The position numbers and the translations under genes were made by a program. The notes beneath the pieces are model-generated. The model saw only the letters and a list, made by a program, of their open reading frames with translations, was not told where the DNA came from and made no database searches. A stretch of DNA of 6,099 bases, from NCBI GenBank assembly GCA_005889445.1, contig VBGS01000138.1, forward strand, positions 1-6,099, read 5' to 3'. This DNA comes from Chloroflexota bacterium (GTDB taxonomy: Bacteria > Chloroflexota > Limnocylindria > P2-11E). Below are positions 5,428-6,099 of the stretch, in pieces; the first letter of the stretch is position 1; the number at the start of each line of letters is the position of its first letter.

Positions 5428-6099
5428 ATGGCTGGCGCATGGGAGTGGTCCAACGTAAGTGTGGGTGACGGTCGGGTTCTAGAGGTTCTGACCTCTGGAC
5501 CACGCGATGGCGTCCCGCTTGTCTTTCACCACGGCACGCCGATGGCTGCCGCCGAGTTCGTACCACTCAGAGATCTCGCAGCAGCTCAGGGGCTGCGAAC
5601 GGTGTTGTACTCCCGACCAGGCTACGCGCAGTCAATGCGACACGCCGACCGAACGGTCGCGGATGTGGTCAGCGATGTTGTCGCCGTGCTGGACGCTCTA
5701 GGCGCCCAAACATTCTTCAGCCTGGGCTGGTCTATGGGTGGACCACACGCGCTAGCGTGCGCCGCGCTCCTTCCGGAGCGGTGCGCGGCCGTCGCGACCA
5801 TCGCGAGCATCGCGCCGCACGAGGCAGAAGGACTTGACTGGATGGCAGGGATGATGGAAATGAACGTCGAGGAGTACTCCTTAGCATTGCAAGGAGGAAC
5901 AGCCGTCGTACCACTTCTGGAGAAGTGGAGACCAGACCTAGCCGAACTTCAGCCGGCCAACGTCGCAAAGGCGCTCGCTGCTCGGCCGGATGTGGACGGC
6001 CAGATCCTCGCGGGAGTCCGCGACTTTGTAGCCACAAGTCTCCGACGATCGGTTTCGACTGGGATACTCGGCTGGCTGGATGACGATCTCGCCTGCCTT
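5428..6099 (+). CDS. Alpha/beta hydrolase, partial (C-terminus outside window)
   Basis: The first 224 residues of an alpha/beta-fold hydrolase are visible; the frame is open to the window edge. The core begins with PLVFHHGTPM (30-39), whose HHGTP supplies the oxyanion-hole loop. A strand ending in VLYSRPGYAQS follows, which is the usual RPGYG-like turn. The nucleophile elbow is GWSMGG with Ser102 as the likely catalytic serine. A cap-like helical region follows, with WMAGMMEMN near 137-145. The catalytic Asp and His are expected beyond residue 224 and are not seen. No signal peptide is present, so it is probably cytoplasmic. Esterase, haloperoxidase-like and other hydrolase activities are all possible. 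Codon use differs from the other genes: TTA, TTG, CAA, AGA and GGA codons occur in runs, for example at 5881-5935. That suggests a different origin and no clear link to the sugar locus. Confidence 0.9.
   Translation, partial: MAGAWEWSNVSVGDGRVLEVLTSGPRDGVPLVFHHGTPMAAAEFVPLRDLAAAQGLRTVLYSRPGYAQSMRHADRTVADVVSDVVAVLDALGAQTFFSLGWSMGGPHALACAALLPERCAAVATIASIAPHEAEGLDWMAGMMEMNVEEYSLALQGGTAVVPLLEKWRPDLAELQPANVAKALAARPDVDGQILAGVRDFVATSLRRSVSTGILGWLDDDLACL

Overview
The window is GC-rich bacterial DNA with compact genes, many GTG starts, a Tat-type lipoprotein signal and two sites that resemble leaderless promoters. This fits a high-GC Gram-positive or Chloroflexota-like soil or environmental bacterium. 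That placement is inferred from style only; no taxonomic marker gene is present. No rRNA, tRNA, CRISPR array, insertion sequence or integrase was seen.

Layout, left to right: (1) the N-terminal two thirds of a zinc-dependent medium-chain alcohol/polyol dehydrogenase on the minus strand, running off the left edge; (2) a 79-bp divergent promoter region; (3) a plus-strand operon encoding a CUT1-type ABC sugar importer, made of a Tat lipoprotein substrate-binding protein and two inner-membrane permeases, with no ATPase gene; (4) a convergent minus-strand FGGY-family kinase most like gluconokinases; (5) a 194-bp divergent intergenic region rich in inverted repeats; (6) the first 224 residues of an alpha/beta hydrolase on the plus strand, running off the right edge, with codon use unlike the other genes.

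The dehydrogenase, importer and kinase make a coherent carbohydrate or sugar-acid uptake and catabolism locus: import by the binding protein and permeases (energised by an ATPase encoded elsewhere), oxidation by the dehydrogenase, and phosphorylation by the FGGY kinase. The actual substrate cannot be read from the sequence. The hydrolase looks unrelated.

The most unusual point is the permease-kinase junction near 3773-3782. The second permease is open for about 107 codons past its last recognisable transmembrane segment, antisense to the kinase. The kinase reads 18 codons into the permease before stopping. This looks like a small deletion that removed both natural 3' ends, or like an indel or assembly error. 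I do not see a new defence, mobile or otherwise undescribed system; the rest is an ordinary sugar-utilisation region with some candidate regulatory sites.
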